From Bacteroidales bacterium (GTDB lineage Bacteria > Bacteroidota > Bacteroidia > Bacteroidales > WCHB1-69): 32,908 nt of DNA. Location: NCBI GenBank assembly GCA_031286285.1, contig JAITUN010000102.1:1-32908 (forward strand). The letters run 5' to 3'. The translations under genes were made by a program, and so were the position numbers. The notes beneath the pieces were generated by a model. That model ran no database searches. It worked only from the letters and a program-made list of their open reading frames with translations, and was not told the DNA's origin. Positions 1-10,577 of the stretch are shown here, in pieces. Numbering within the stretch: the first letter of the stretch is position 1; each line of letters begins with the position of its first letter.

Positions 1-1101
1 GTTAATGGTCTTTGGAGTAAAATGCGGGACGACACGTTGAAAACCCAAACAGGACATATCCAGATACATCGCAATGGTTACTGGGATGATAAAGTCATTG
101 ACAATTTTATGGAAATGGACAATGAAACGATTGCACATCTTGAAACTTTAGACAATATCGAAAATGTGTCGCCTCGTATTGAAATTACCGCCATGGCTTC
201 GTATGGAACACTTTCGAAAGGTGTGGCTATTATGGGTATATCGCCCGAAAAAGAAAAAGAGAAGTCAAATTTGCCTGTACGCCTTACCAAAGGACAGTAT
301 CTGACCGAAGCAGACGACGGGATTTTAATCGGCGAAGGGCTTGCCAACTATTTGAATGTAACCATCGGCGATACGCTTGCCTTTATTGGACAAGGCTATC
401 ACGGTGCGAGTGCAGCAGGGCTTTTTCCAATCAGGGGACTTCTGCATCTGCCTATTATCGAAATGGATAATGGACTTGCATACATGACTTTACCTGCTGC
501 ACAAGCATTTATTGACTTGCCTGACGGATACAGCGGAGTGCTGATTTCTATCAAAAAAGAAAATCTGCTCAATGAAATGATAGAATCTGTTAAAAAGCAG
601 CTGCCATCAACATACGAAGTTCTTCCATGGACTATTACAATGGGCGATTTGATGAAAACTGCCGAGTCGCATAAAGGTATGGTGCGGATGGTTATGATGA
701 TACTGTACCTTATTGTAGGTTTCGGCATTTTGGGAACAGTTATTATGATGACCAATGAACGAAAACGCGAATTTTCAATGATGATTTCATTAGGAATGTC
801 GCGGTTACGACTTAAAACCGTAACCTTGCTTGAATTGCTTATCTTGACAATGCTCGGAGTATTCCTTGCAACAGCAGTTACCATACCAATAACGCTTTAC
901 TTCTCATACAACCCGATACAAATGACGGGAGATATGGCAAAATCATACGAGGAAATGGGAATGGAAGCACTAATGCCTATGGTTGTAGATGCCGGTATCT
1001 TCATCACTCAGGCGATGACCATTTTTCTATTTGCCTGTTTGACATTCATTTATCCTATAAGAAAAATTAGAAAATTGAAAATAACAGATAATAGAGTTTA
1101 G
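1..1101 (+). CDS. ABC transporter permease, FtsX/MacB type (5' partial)
   Basis: The reading frame is open from base 1, and residues before the first ATG (position 22) already read like the family, so the true start lies upstream of the window. The early part holds a stretch resembling the MacB/LolC-type periplasmic domain (MRDDTLKTQTGHIQIH). The C-terminal third has three hydrophobic segments with the FtsX signature: one near residues 226-248 of the visible protein followed by the cytoplasmic NERKREFSMMISLGMS loop, one near 270-295, and one near 330-350 ending in YPIRKIRKLK. The family moves lipoproteins, peptides or drugs using energy from a separate ATPase, here the gene at 2410. It is followed after 56 bp by a second permease. 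Its stop codon lies inside a heptamer repeat array, so the last residues (ITDNRV) are encoded by repeat units. The substrate is unknown. Confidence 0.85.
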   Translation, partial: VNGLWSKMRDDTLKTQTGHIQIHRNGYWDDKVIDNFMEMDNETIAHLETLDNIENVSPRIEITAMASYGTLSKGVAIMGISPEKEKEKSNLPVRLTKGQYLTEADDGILIGEGLANYLNVTIGDTLAFIGQGYHGASAAGLFPIRGLLHLPIIEMDNGLAYMTLPAAQAFIDLPDGYSGVLISIKKENLLNEMIESVKKQLPSTYEVLPWTITMGDLMKTAESHKGMVRMVMMILYLIVGFGILGTVIMMTNERKREFSMMISLGMSRLRLKTVTLLELLILTMLGVFLATAVTIPITLYFSYNPIQMTGDMAKSYEEMGMEALMPMVVDAGIFITQAMTIFLFACLTFIYPIRKIRKLKITDNRV

Positions 1102-1136
1102 TTATTAGAGTTTAGTTATTAGAATTTAGAGTGTAA
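1081..1136. repeat. Degenerate tandem heptamer array over a stop codon
   Basis: From 1081 the sequence can be cut into seven-base units that nearly all end in TAG: ATAACAG, ATAATAG, AGTTTAG, TTATTAG, AGTTTAG, TTATTAG, AATTTAG, then AGTGTAA. The TAG stop codon of the upstream permease is the end of the third unit. The array fills most of the 56-bp gap before the next permease. Related units occur at three other places in the window (11459-11514, 21849-21897, 22461-22561). Confidence 0.7.
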
Positions 1137-1157
1137 ATATTTAAATATTATAGATAC

Positions 1158-2384
1158 ATGTTAGTTAGATTAAGTTGGAAGAATATTTGGAGAAACAAGG
1201 TTCGTAGCGGCGTAATACTTGGCGCAATTGCAATTGGCTTGTTTGCAGGAACTTATTTAGTTGCTTTTATGACAGGCTGGGTGGTTGACTCCGCTGTTAC
1301 AGAAATAGGGAATCATCATGCTCATTTTCAGATACACAACAAGTCCTTTATGGCAAACAACGATATTAACGCTGTTTTTAGTAAAGAAGATATGGAAAAA
1401 ACGCTCAAAAACTGTGATTTTTCAGATCAATTAAATATATCCTATCGTTTAAGTATCAATGGGTTATTGGCATCGGCATCAAATGTATCGGGTATTTCGT
1501 TAAAGGCGGTAAACGCATCGGACGAAAAATTGGTATCTAATATTTGGAAAAATATTCCCGACACACTTGGGGAGTTTTTACCGGACAATGTCCGTATGCC
1601 GGTAGTCATCAGTCAAAAAACAGCCGAAAAACTAAAAGTGAGGCTCAAATCAAAAATCGTTTTTTCGTTTACAGATTGCAATGGAGATATGCAAAGTCTT
1701 GCTTTTCGTGTCTGCGGAATATTCAAAACGATAAACCCTATGGTCGATGAAGGAAAAGTTTTTGTACGCTACGAAGATATTTGCGACATAACCAATTTGC
1801 CGCCAAATAGTATCCACGAAGCAGCAATCACTGTAAAAGACCTCGAAACTTGCGCAATATTGCTGCCAAAACTTACCAACCTGTTTCCCGACCTTGACGT
1901 GAAAGATTGGAGAACACTATCTCCCATGCTTGCCGTTAGCCTTGATTATATGAAATATGTAGTTTTCATTTATATTGGTATTTTTCTGTTTGCCTTGTCG
2001 TTTGGTATCATTAACACCATGCTGATGGCTGTTTTGGAACGCACCCGCGAACTCGGTATGCTGGGAGCTATCGGTATGACCAAAGGACGAATTTTCAAGA
2101 TGATTATGCTCGAAACAATATTTTTGACACTGCTTGGCAGTTTTACAGGAATAATTCTTGCTGCTTTGGTACTTATTCCGTCCATGCAATCGGGTATTGA
2201 CCTGACACTCTTAATAGGTGACAGTTTTGACCATTTTGGTTTTGGGACAACAGTTTATCCAATTCTTAACTTTGATATACTGCTCAAAATCGTTATCCTT
2301 GTAATCGTTGCAAGCATTCTGTCGGCAATATATCCCGCACGCAAGGCATTGAAATTGAAATCACTTGAAGCAATTAGGCAATAA
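1158..2384 (+). CDS. ABC transporter permease, FtsX/MacB type
   Basis: This 408-residue inner-membrane protein has the four-helix layout of MacB/LolC/LolE permeases. One N-terminal membrane helix (about residues 15-37) follows the motif SWKNIWRNKVRSG. A large periplasmic domain spans roughly 40-265. Three C-terminal helices lie near 268-292, 317-342 and 370-394. The cytoplasmic coupling loop after the second helix reads LERTRELGMLGAIGMTKGRIF, and the protein ends in YPARKALKLKSLEAI, both typical of FtsX domains. It probably forms a heterodimer with the upstream permease, driven by the ATPase 25 bp downstream. The start at 1158 fits because the membrane-entry motif begins within the first residues. 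The substrate is not evident. Confidence 0.9.
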   Translation: MLVRLSWKNIWRNKVRSGVILGAIAIGLFAGTYLVAFMTGWVVDSAVTEIGNHHAHFQIHNKSFMANNDINAVFSKEDMEKTLKNCDFSDQLNISYRLSINGLLASASNVSGISLKAVNASDEKLVSNIWKNIPDTLGEFLPDNVRMPVVISQKTAEKLKVRLKSKIVFSFTDCNGDMQSLAFRVCGIFKTINPMVDEGKVFVRYEDICDITNLPPNSIHEAAITVKDLETCAILLPKLTNLFPDLDVKDWRTLSPMLAVSLDYMKYVVFIYIGIFLFALSFGIINTMLMAVLERTRELGMLGAIGMTKGRIFKMIMLETIFLTLLGSFTGIILAALVLIPSMQSGIDLTLLIGDSFDHFGFGTTVYPILNFDILLKIVILVIVASILSAIYPARKALKLKSLEAIRQ

Positions 2385-2409
2385 TTATAAATCATAAATA
2401 TAAATTTTT

Positions 2410-3099
2410 ATGCAAAATATCATCGAAATAAAAAATTTAGTGAAAATTTTCAAAGACTCCGCACAGGAAGTATGCGCCGTTAATCACGTAACTTTGGGCA
2501 TTAATGCAGGCGAGTTTACAGCAATCGTTGGTCCTTCGGGTTCGGGAAAAACCACGCTGTTAAACATGATTGGCGGTTTAGACACTCCTACTTCGGGCAG
2601 TCTGTTTGTAGATGGTAAAGATATTTCTCTTTTGAAAGAAAAAGAAATGACCACATTTCGTATGCACCACATTGGTTTTGTTTTTCAGGCATATAACCTG
2701 ATTCCCGTACTGACGGCAAAGGAAAATGTCGCTTTCGTAATGGAGTTACAAGGCAAAAAAAGAGAAGAAATAAACCAAAGGGCAACCGAACTTTTAGAAG
2801 CCGTTGGTTTGGGCGACCGCATGGACAGTCGTCCAGCCAAATTATCGGGCGGACAGCAGCAACGGGTAGCCGTAGCACGTGCGCTTGCCTCAAAACCCAA
2901 GTTTGTTCTTGCTGACGAACCTACTGCAAACCTTGACAGTAAGTCTGCCGAAAACTTACTTGAAATAATGGAACGACTGAACAAACAGGAAGGCATTACT
3001 TTTGTGTTTTCTACACACGACCCGCGTATTGTTGCCAAAGCAAGGCGGGTGATTACACTGGAAGATGGAAAAGTGGTAAAAGATGAAGAGATTTTGTAA
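2410..3099 (+). CDS. ABC transporter ATP-binding protein, LolD/MacB-like
   Basis: A 229-residue cytoplasmic ATPase with every expected motif: Walker A GPSGSGKT (about residues 41-48), the Q-loop in GFVFQAYNLIP, signature LSGGQQQR (about 144), Walker B VLADEPT and switch histidine STHD. Length and the LNMIGGLDTPTSG segment match the LolD/MacB branch, which pairs with FtsX-type permeases like the two genes just upstream. The 3' end overlaps the next gene by 17 bp, indicating translational coupling. In this branch the ATPase powers conformational change in the permeases (mechanotransmission) rather than classical import. Confidence 0.93.
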   Translation: MQNIIEIKNLVKIFKDSAQEVCAVNHVTLGINAGEFTAIVGPSGSGKTTLLNMIGGLDTPTSGSLFVDGKDISLLKEKEMTTFRMHHIGFVFQAYNLIPVLTAKENVAFVMELQGKKREEINQRATELLEAVGLGDRMDSRPAKLSGGQQQRVAVARALASKPKFVLADEPTANLDSKSAENLLEIMERLNKQEGITFVFSTHDPRIVAKARRVITLEDGKVVKDEEIL

Positions 3100-4243
3100 C
3101 ATATTTATTTTTTGCAGCCTTATAGTATTTTCTGCAAATGCACAGGAGAAAAAACTGTCATTGTCCGGATATGTTAGCGGTATGCCGTCAATTATTATAC
3201 AACAACAGGCGGAAACAGACGTATGGTGGCAAGGGCTTATTCACAACAGACTCAATTTCAGCGGACAAGTACATAAATATTTTCGTATCGACGCCGGTAT
3301 ACGCAACCGTCTCATTATGGGCAGCGAAATTTTACTGAATCCTCAAAGTATCAGTTACGACCCGGGGTGGTTAGATTTGTCGTGGAATGTAAAAGAATCG
3401 AAATATGCCGTGCTTAACAGTTCTTTTGATCGTCTGCATCTTACTTTTGAGAAAGATAAATGGAAATTGCAAATAGGCAGACAGCGAATTAATTGGGGGC
3501 AAACTTTTGTGTGGAATGCAAACGATATTTTTAACACTTATTCCTTTTTTGACTTTGATTATCCTGAACGTTCGGGCTGCGATGCGGTCAGGATAACCTA
3601 TTTTAATAAAGAAACTTCCTTGTTAGAACTTGCAGCGTCAATCAATCGCAACAATGAAGTTACTGCCGCCTTTTTGTATCGTTGGAATTGGAAAAATATA
3701 GATTTTCAAACCATTGCAGGCGAACAAGCTGAAAAAGATCTCATTATTGGCGGCGCTATTACAAGCGACATAAAAGGGTTGAATATCAGAAGCGAAGCAT
3801 CTTATTTTCATCCTATCAAAAATATTATTGACACAAGCGGAATTGTTGCTGTTTCGCTTGGTTTGGATTACGTTTTTCCCAATTCGTTGATGTTGCAGGC
3901 AGAGGCTTTGTACAACAATGTGGGAAAAGATGTTTTCAACGGTAGCGGTTTAATGAATTTATATGCCGCTCCGCTTTCGGCAAAACGACTGTCTATCTGC
4001 GAATGGAATATTTTCACACAGGTTTCTTATCCTGTTACGCCGCGTCTCAACGGTTCGTTATCCGGTATGTATTTTGTTGATATGCAGTCATTTTATACGG
4101 GTCTATCTTTGGACTATTCCATTATTACGAATCTTGATTTTTCGTTCATTGCACAGTATTTTAACCTCAATAAAGAAAATTTTCCTAATAAAAAAGGTAT
4201 GCACGTATTTATGGGCTTTATGCGAATAAAATATTCGTTTTGA
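3083..4243 (+). CDS. Outer-membrane beta-barrel protein, porin-like
   Basis: A 386-residue protein with a clear signal peptide: MKR, a hydrophobic core to about residue 17, then the cleavage region SANAQ. The mature part is rich in alternating aromatic strands, contains IGRQRINWGQTFVWNANDIFN-like segments seen in Bacteroidota porin-like proteins, and ends in phenylalanine (KYSF), as expected for BAM-dependent insertion. The start at 3083 overlaps the upstream ATPase gene by 17 bp and gives the signal peptide, which supports it. Being translationally coupled to an FtsX-type ABC exporter suggests it is the outer-membrane partner of that exporter. This is inferred from position, and no specific family name can be assigned. 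Confidence 0.8.
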   Translation: MKRFCNIFIFCSLIVFSANAQEKKLSLSGYVSGMPSIIIQQQAETDVWWQGLIHNRLNFSGQVHKYFRIDAGIRNRLIMGSEILLNPQSISYDPGWLDLSWNVKESKYAVLNSSFDRLHLTFEKDKWKLQIGRQRINWGQTFVWNANDIFNTYSFFDFDYPERSGCDAVRITYFNKETSLLELAASINRNNEVTAAFLYRWNWKNIDFQTIAGEQAEKDLIIGGAITSDIKGLNIRSEASYFHPIKNIIDTSGIVAVSLGLDYVFPNSLMLQAEALYNNVGKDVFNGSGLMNLYAAPLSAKRLSICEWNIFTQVSYPVTPRLNGSLSGMYFVDMQSFYTGLSLDYSIITNLDFSFIAQYFNLNKENFPNKKGMHVFMGFMRIKYSF

Positions 4244-4586
4244 TGAATTTTAATGAGTAAAGAATATGAGAGATATCAGGGAGTTGACAGTAAAAGTACC
4301 ATCGCAGGAAAGCTTTGTGGGAAGGCTGCCACATCGCACAACATGGGTTTGGCGCAAGCGGTGCATTATCTCGTGTGGAGAAATTTTTGCCAAAAAGAAA
4401 AATTAATACTTTCGCGGGCAAGTGTGTGGAAGCCCCGCCTGCCCCAAGCCCCAGGGCGTTATAAATAATGGCATTTCAGCGAACAGTTAAACAGGAAAAT
4501 ACTCCTGAAAAGACAAATTTTTTAAAGCCTTTTGTGGAGAATTTAAACCAATTTTACTTAATTGAAATATTTTATAGATATTCTTA
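4244..4586. other. Gene-free stretch, possible small-RNA locus
   Basis: This 343-bp gap separates the beta-barrel gene (+) and atpC (-), which converge. Short open frames exist in several registers here (a 71-codon + frame at 4253 and a 67-codon - frame ending at 4218), but none has a recognisable protein family or start context, so none is called. The part 4300-4460 is more GC-rich than its surroundings and contains small dyads, for example GTGG/CCAC around 4317-4332 and GGGCA/TGCCC around 4416-4443. A good Bacteroidota-type promoter lies at 4384-4414 reading rightwards with no gene after it. A non-coding RNA is possible but not demonstrated. Confidence 0.3.
4384..4414 (+). promoter_or_regulatory. 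Putative Bacteroidota promoter with no downstream gene
   Basis: A TTTTTG -33 box (4384-4389) is followed after 17 bp by TACTTTCG (4407-4414), one base off the TAnnTTTG -7 consensus. The usual spacing is about 19 bp. No gene follows on the + strand before the convergent atpC end, so if active it would drive a short RNA or an antisense transcript into atpC. Confidence 0.4.
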
Positions 4587-4820
4587 TTATTCTGCTAACA
4601 CCTGTACCTTGTTCTGCATCACCTCCATTGTTCCGCCATTGATTTCAAAAAAAAGCGTTTTTTCATCCGATACAAGTTTTATTCTTCCATTACTAAGTGC
4701 TGCAATCATGGGGGCATGGTTTTCCAAAATTTCGAACAAGCCGTCCAAGCCCGGAAGTTGTATCAATGAAGCATTTCCGGAGAAGATCTCTTTATCGGGG
4801 GTAATTATTTCTACAGTCAT
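4587..4820 (-). CDS. atpC: F1F0 ATP synthase epsilon subunit, short form
   Basis: A 77-residue protein matching the N-terminal beta-sandwich of ATP synthase epsilon: TVEIITPDKEIFSGNAS at the start, then PGLDGLFEILENHAPMIAAL, the most conserved stretch of the family. It ends where that domain ends and has no C-terminal helical hairpin, the part that inhibits ATP hydrolysis in E. coli and Bacillus. Short epsilon subunits are usual in Bacteroidota, so this is not truncation damage. The gene begins 3 bp after the atpD stop, so the two are co-translated. The other ATP synthase genes are not in the window. Confidence 0.93.
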   Translation of the reverse strand: MTVEIITPDKEIFSGNASLIQLPGLDGLFEILENHAPMIAALSNGRIKLVSDEKTLFFEINGGTMEVMQNKVQVLAE

Positions 4821-4823
4821 AAC

Positions 4824-7285
<2,462 letters not shown>

Positions 7286-7334
7286 ATAATTATAAATGAT
7301 AAAAAAAGCCACTTATAGAAGTGACTGTTTTTTG

Positions 7335-7901
7335 TTATTTTACTCTTTCAGCATACTTATTAGTACGTGTATCCACGCGAATTTTTTCACCGTTTTCAAT
7401 AAACAGTGGGACAGAAACTTCAGCTCCGGTTTCAACAATAGCTTTTTTAGCAGCATTAGTTGCTGTATCTCCTTTCACGCCGGGTTCAGTGTACGTAATT
7501 TCAAGATCCACAAAAGGTGGCAATTCGCAGGTAAGAGGTGTTTCGGTATCTGCATGATACATTACTTCAACGCTTTGTCCTTCTTTCAGCAATCCTGGAT
7601 TATTAATTAAAGATTCTTGAATAGATAATTGTTCAAAGGTGTCGGTGTGCATAAAGTTGTAAGAATCGTTTCCTTCTTTATATAAAAACTGGTAAGGGCG
7701 GCGTTCTACGCGGGCAATATCAATTTTCACACCGGCAGTGAATGTATTTTCTAAAGTTCTTGACGTTTTTAAGTTTTTAAGTTTTGTTCTCACAAAGGCG
7801 GGACCTTTTCCGGGTTTCACATGTTGAAATTCAACAATTACATATAGATCTCCGTTTAGTTCAATACATAAACCATTTCTAAAATCAGCAGTTGTAGCCA
7901 T
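7335..7901 (-). CDS. efp: Translation elongation factor P
   Basis: A 188-residue protein with the three-domain EF-P layout: KOW-like domain I (1-64), OB domain II (about 65-128) and OB domain III with the C-terminal signature TNKYAERVK region. The tip loop reads [10 protein letters not shown], so the functional residue is K32, which enters the peptidyl-transferase centre and eases stalling at polyproline. The lysine may or may not be modified; no modification gene is visible here. It is the first gene of the efp-lpxD-atpD-atpC run, 49 bp ahead of the lpxD-like start, and is probably transcribed from the divergent region 7902-8044. Confidence 0.97.
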   Translation of the reverse strand: MATTADFRNGLCIELNGDLYVIVEFQHVKPGKGPAFVRTKLKNLKTSRTLENTFTAGVKIDIARVERRPYQFLYKEGNDSYNFMHTDTFEQLSIQESLINNPGLLKEGQSVEVMYHADTETPLTCELPPFVDLEITYTEPGVKGDTATNAAKKAIVETGAEVSVPLFIENGEKIRVDTRTNKYAERVK

Positions 7902-7937
7902 AATTATTACTTTTTAAAATTTTTACATTTGGCGTCG

Positions 7938-7945
7938 CGAAAATA
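7938..7945 (-). promoter_or_regulatory. Putative -7 element for efp
   Basis: Read on the minus strand this is TATTTTCG, one base from TAnnTTTG, about 37 bp before the efp start. A TTTG lies 15 bp further upstream (complement of 7961-7964), closer than the usual 19 bp, so the -33 assignment is weak. Confidence 0.4.
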
Positions 7946-8044
7946 AAATTTTTCGCATACCAAATACATTAATGAAAGTTAAAAAAAACATGTTTATTTG
8001 CAACCGCAAATTTTGTATTTAAAACATACCCTAAATTTATCAAA

Positions 8045-8494
8045 ATGAAAAACTACAAATTTACCATTAATGACAATAAGTATTCTGTTGATATTGTTGA
8101 CATTGAAGATCAAGTAGCTACTGTGGAAGTCAATGGTACTTCCTATCAGGTTGAGTTGGATATTGAAACTCCAAAGCCTGTTTCTGCACATAAAACGGTT
8201 GTTAAGTTAGCTGCTGCTCCTACGCCACATGCCGCACACGTAGCAACAAAAGTTTCTCAGGCTGCTGCTGCGCCTTCAGGAGGAAGTTTTATCAAATCGC
8301 CGCTCCCCGGAGTTGTTTTGGATCTTTATGTTAAGGTAGGCGATGATGTGAAACCCGGACAACATGTGCTCATGCTGGAAGCTATGAAAATGGAAAACAA
8401 TATTGATGCCGACAAAGAAGGAAAAGTGAAAGAAGTTCGTGTTAAAAAAGGAGACTCCGTAATGGAAGGAGATATATTAATTGTTATTGGATAA
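8045..8494 (+). CDS. Biotin carboxyl carrier protein (biotin/lipoyl-attachment)
   Basis: A 149-residue protein whose last 70 residues form a biotinyl domain with the attachment motif EAMKMEN; K115 is the biotinylated lysine. An alanine/proline-rich flexible linker (about residues 54-80) connects it to a small N-terminal domain of about 45 residues. Such proteins carry CO2 between a biotin carboxylase or decarboxylase and a carboxyltransferase. In Bacteroidales the partner is commonly methylmalonyl-CoA or oxaloacetate decarboxylase, and propionyl- or acetyl-CoA carboxylase are alternatives. No partner gene is adjacent, so it stands alone here and the exact complex cannot be told. Confidence 0.88.
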   Translation: MKNYKFTINDNKYSVDIVDIEDQVATVEVNGTSYQVELDIETPKPVSAHKTVVKLAAAPTPHAAHVATKVSQAAAAPSGGSFIKSPLPGVVLDLYVKVGDDVKPGQHVLMLEAMKMENNIDADKEGKVKEVRVKKGDSVMEGDILIVIG

Positions 8495-8558
8495 TTTTTT
8501 TTGAAATAATTTATTAAAAACATCGTTTTTGAGCAAGTATAATCAAAAAACTATAAAA

Positions 8559-9230
8559 ATGAAAAAATCAGTATTAATTTTAATGAGTTTATTCCTTGTA
8601 GGAATGACATTTATTGTAAAAGCACAAAACATGACACAAGAAGAAAAAAACAGTTATGCACTTGGAGCTAACGTTGGAGAAAGCTTCAAAAATGCAGGAA
8701 TCGAAGTTGTTTTCGAAAACTTTAAAGAAGGATTGATGGATGCTTTGAAAGGTGAAAGCAAACTTTCTATGGAAGAGATGCAAGCTTGCTTCAATGATAT
8801 TCAAGAGAAAATGGCAGCCAAGCAGAATCAAGAAAATGACGTTGAAAAAGAAAAAGGAAAACAATTTCTATTAGAAAACAAAAAACGTGCAGGTATCCAT
8901 GAAACAGAATCGGGTTTACAATATGAGGTTCTAGTTATGGGAACCGGAGCAAAACCGGAAGCCACCGATAAAGTGAAAGTACACTATACCGGGAAAACAA
9001 TTGAGGGACAAACTTTTGACTCATCTGTTGAAAGAGGAGAACCTGCTGAATTTGGATTAAATCAAGTGATTAGAGGTTGGACAGAAGGATTGCAATTAAT
9101 GCCTGTCGGTTCAAAATTTAAGTTCTATATTCCCGCCGATTTAGCTTATGGAGAAAGAGGCGCCGGCGGCATGATTAAACCAGGTGCAACACTCATTTTT
9201 GAAGTAGAACTACTTGACATCATTAAATAG
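8559..9230 (+). CDS. FKBP-type peptidyl-prolyl cis-trans isomerase, exported
   Basis: Starting at ATG 8559 the 223-residue protein begins with a signal peptide (MKKSVLILMSLFLVGMTFIVKAQ). A helical FkpA/Mip-type dimerisation domain follows (about residues 25-120, starting with KNSYALGANVGESFK), then a C-terminal FKBP domain (about 130-223) with VKVHYTGKTIEGQTFDSS, IRGWTEGLQLMPVGSK and the YGERGAGGMIKPGATLIFEVEL end. A TTG at 8529 would add ten residues before the signal peptide and is less likely. It should fold proline-containing proteins in the periplasm. It lies 64 bp after the biotin carrier gene and may share its transcript. The stop is 1 bp from the stop of convergent holB. Confidence 0.92.
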   Translation: MKKSVLILMSLFLVGMTFIVKAQNMTQEEKNSYALGANVGESFKNAGIEVVFENFKEGLMDALKGESKLSMEEMQACFNDIQEKMAAKQNQENDVEKEKGKQFLLENKKRAGIHETESGLQYEVLVMGTGAKPEATDKVKVHYTGKTIEGQTFDSSVERGEPAEFGLNQVIRGWTEGLQLMPVGSKFKFYIPADLAYGERGAGGMIKPGATLIFEVELLDIIK

Positions 9231-9231
9231 T

Positions 9232-10404
9232 TCAAAGTTTCAGCATTAATTTACTCACTTTTAAATAAAAGTCTGTAAAAACCAAGACAGAGTTTCCGTT
9301 TCTTTCAATATGAAAAAGCGCATCATTACATTCGTTTAGAATGGGTTGCGCATTTTTTAATGTGATAACTTTCGTAAAAAAACCCATCGTTTTCTTCTCA
9401 TCGGTGGTTGCCTTTACCAAATTCTCGTTTTTTGAGCCTAACATCAAAATATTACGAATCATTCTTGCAACAAAGCGTAAAAAGTTTTTCTGTTCCTCTC
9501 TTCCTAAATCAACAATAGAAGCAATGGTATCCTGTACAGATAAGTAATTGACTTGTTGAACTGATGCTTGGGCAATGGCGTAGTTTTTTAATGCGGACAT
9601 GCTGGAAAAAAGTGTCTCAAATTTTTTTAACATCTCTCGCAGTTCGTTGCTGTTTTCATGCAAACTAATTGCCTTTACATAATTTCCTTCGCTAATTTCG
9701 GCAATATCTGTCGCTTTTTGAGAAGAAATTCCAAAATCTGTAACCAATTGTTGGGCAATAGTATCGCTACTTAATGGCGGAATTTTCACCAACTGGGTTC
9801 GTGATAAAATAGTGGACAATATTTTATCTTGATTTTCTGTGAGTAAAATAAAGAGTGTATTTTTTTCCGGTTCCTCCAACGTTTTAAGCAGCTTCGGAGC
9901 AGCTGCGTGGTATAGTTTGTCTAACCCCCAAAAGATAAAAATTTTGTATCCGCCTTCATACGATTGAATGCTGTTTTGCTGAATGATATTGGAGCAGTCG
10001 CGGATATTGATCGTTGCCTGTTTGTTCTCCCCACCAAGCTCCGACAACCAATCTTCCATATCAATATGATAGTTTTTAGCGAAGACAAAATCACGAAACT
10101 CTTGGGCAAACTGTCTAGAATCCGGGTCTTTTTTAACTATTTTGGTGATACAATTGGGAAAGATGAGGTGCAGGTCGGGGTGTGCTAATTTTTCAAATTT
10201 GATACAAGAGGGGCAAACGCCGCAAGAATCATCCTCTTTTCTGTCTTGGCAACAAATATATTGCGCGTATGCCACTGCCAAAGCAAAACTATGTGTTCCG
10301 GCTTGTGAAAGAAAAAGTTGCGCATGACTGATACGGTTTTCTTTTACCAAAGAGATAAGTTGATTTTTTAGAACAGACGAAACTAAGACAGATTTAAAGA
10401 GCAT
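9232..10404 (-). CDS. holB: DNA polymerase III subunit delta' (clamp loader)
   Basis: A 390-residue AAA+ clamp-loader subunit. The N-terminus has the family opening (ISHAQLFLSQAGTHSFALA) with a degenerate P-loop, as expected since delta' does not hydrolyse ATP. A zinc module follows with cysteines near 52, 61, 64 and 67 (DSCGVCPSC), then HPDLHLIFP. Later come YKIFIFWGLDKLYHAAAPKLLKTLEEP and the SRT motif (ILSRTQLV), equivalent to the SRC sensor-1 motif. The C-terminal region is weakly conserved, as usual. It diverges from leuS across 173 bp. Confidence 0.92.
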   Translation of the reverse strand: MLFKSVLVSSVLKNQLISLVKENRISHAQLFLSQAGTHSFALAVAYAQYICCQDRKEDDSCGVCPSCIKFEKLAHPDLHLIFPNCITKIVKKDPDSRQFAQEFRDFVFAKNYHIDMEDWLSELGGENKQATINIRDCSNIIQQNSIQSYEGGYKIFIFWGLDKLYHAAAPKLLKTLEEPEKNTLFILLTENQDKILSTILSRTQLVKIPPLSSDTIAQQLVTDFGISSQKATDIAEISEGNYVKAISLHENSNELREMLKKFETLFSSMSALKNYAIAQASVQQVNYLSVQDTIASIVDLGREEQKNFLRFVARMIRNILMLGSKNENLVKATTDEKKTMGFFTKVITLKNAQPILNECNDALFHIERNGNSVLVFTDFYLKVSKLMLKL

Positions 10405-10535
10405 TTTGTATCAAATAATCAGGAATTTAGTTTTGTGTTTTTAGGTGGCGAAAATAAATTTATTTTCTTTTTACCGCATAATTCAGAAATTTTTATCATC
10501 CTGGTGTAGCCGTAATACGTATAACTCAAAATTAA

Positions 10536-10543
10536 TACTTTTG
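10536..10543 (+). promoter_or_regulatory. Putative -7 element for leuS
   Basis: TACTTTTG matches TAnnTTTG exactly and lies 34 bp before the leuS start. No clear TTTG is found 19 bp upstream, so the call rests on the -7 box and position. Confidence 0.5.
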
Positions 10544-10577
10544 CCGCCTCTTTTACAACCCCTAACTTCATATTATT

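Noticed and set aside
399-884. 161-codon minus-strand frame inside the first permease
   Set aside because: Antisense to an intact, recognisable gene and without any family features.
4218-4468. Short open frames of 67 (-) and 71 (+) codons between the barrel gene and atpC
   Set aside because: Several registers are open at once, which is expected for this local composition. None has a family match I recognise, and the start contexts are poor.
4587-4820. atpC considered as truncated because it lacks the C-terminal helices
   Set aside because: The protein ends cleanly after the beta-sandwich, and short epsilon subunits are usual in the phylum.
8529-8558. TTG start extending the FKBP protein by ten residues
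   Set aside because: The extension precedes a perfect signal peptide that begins at ATG 8559.
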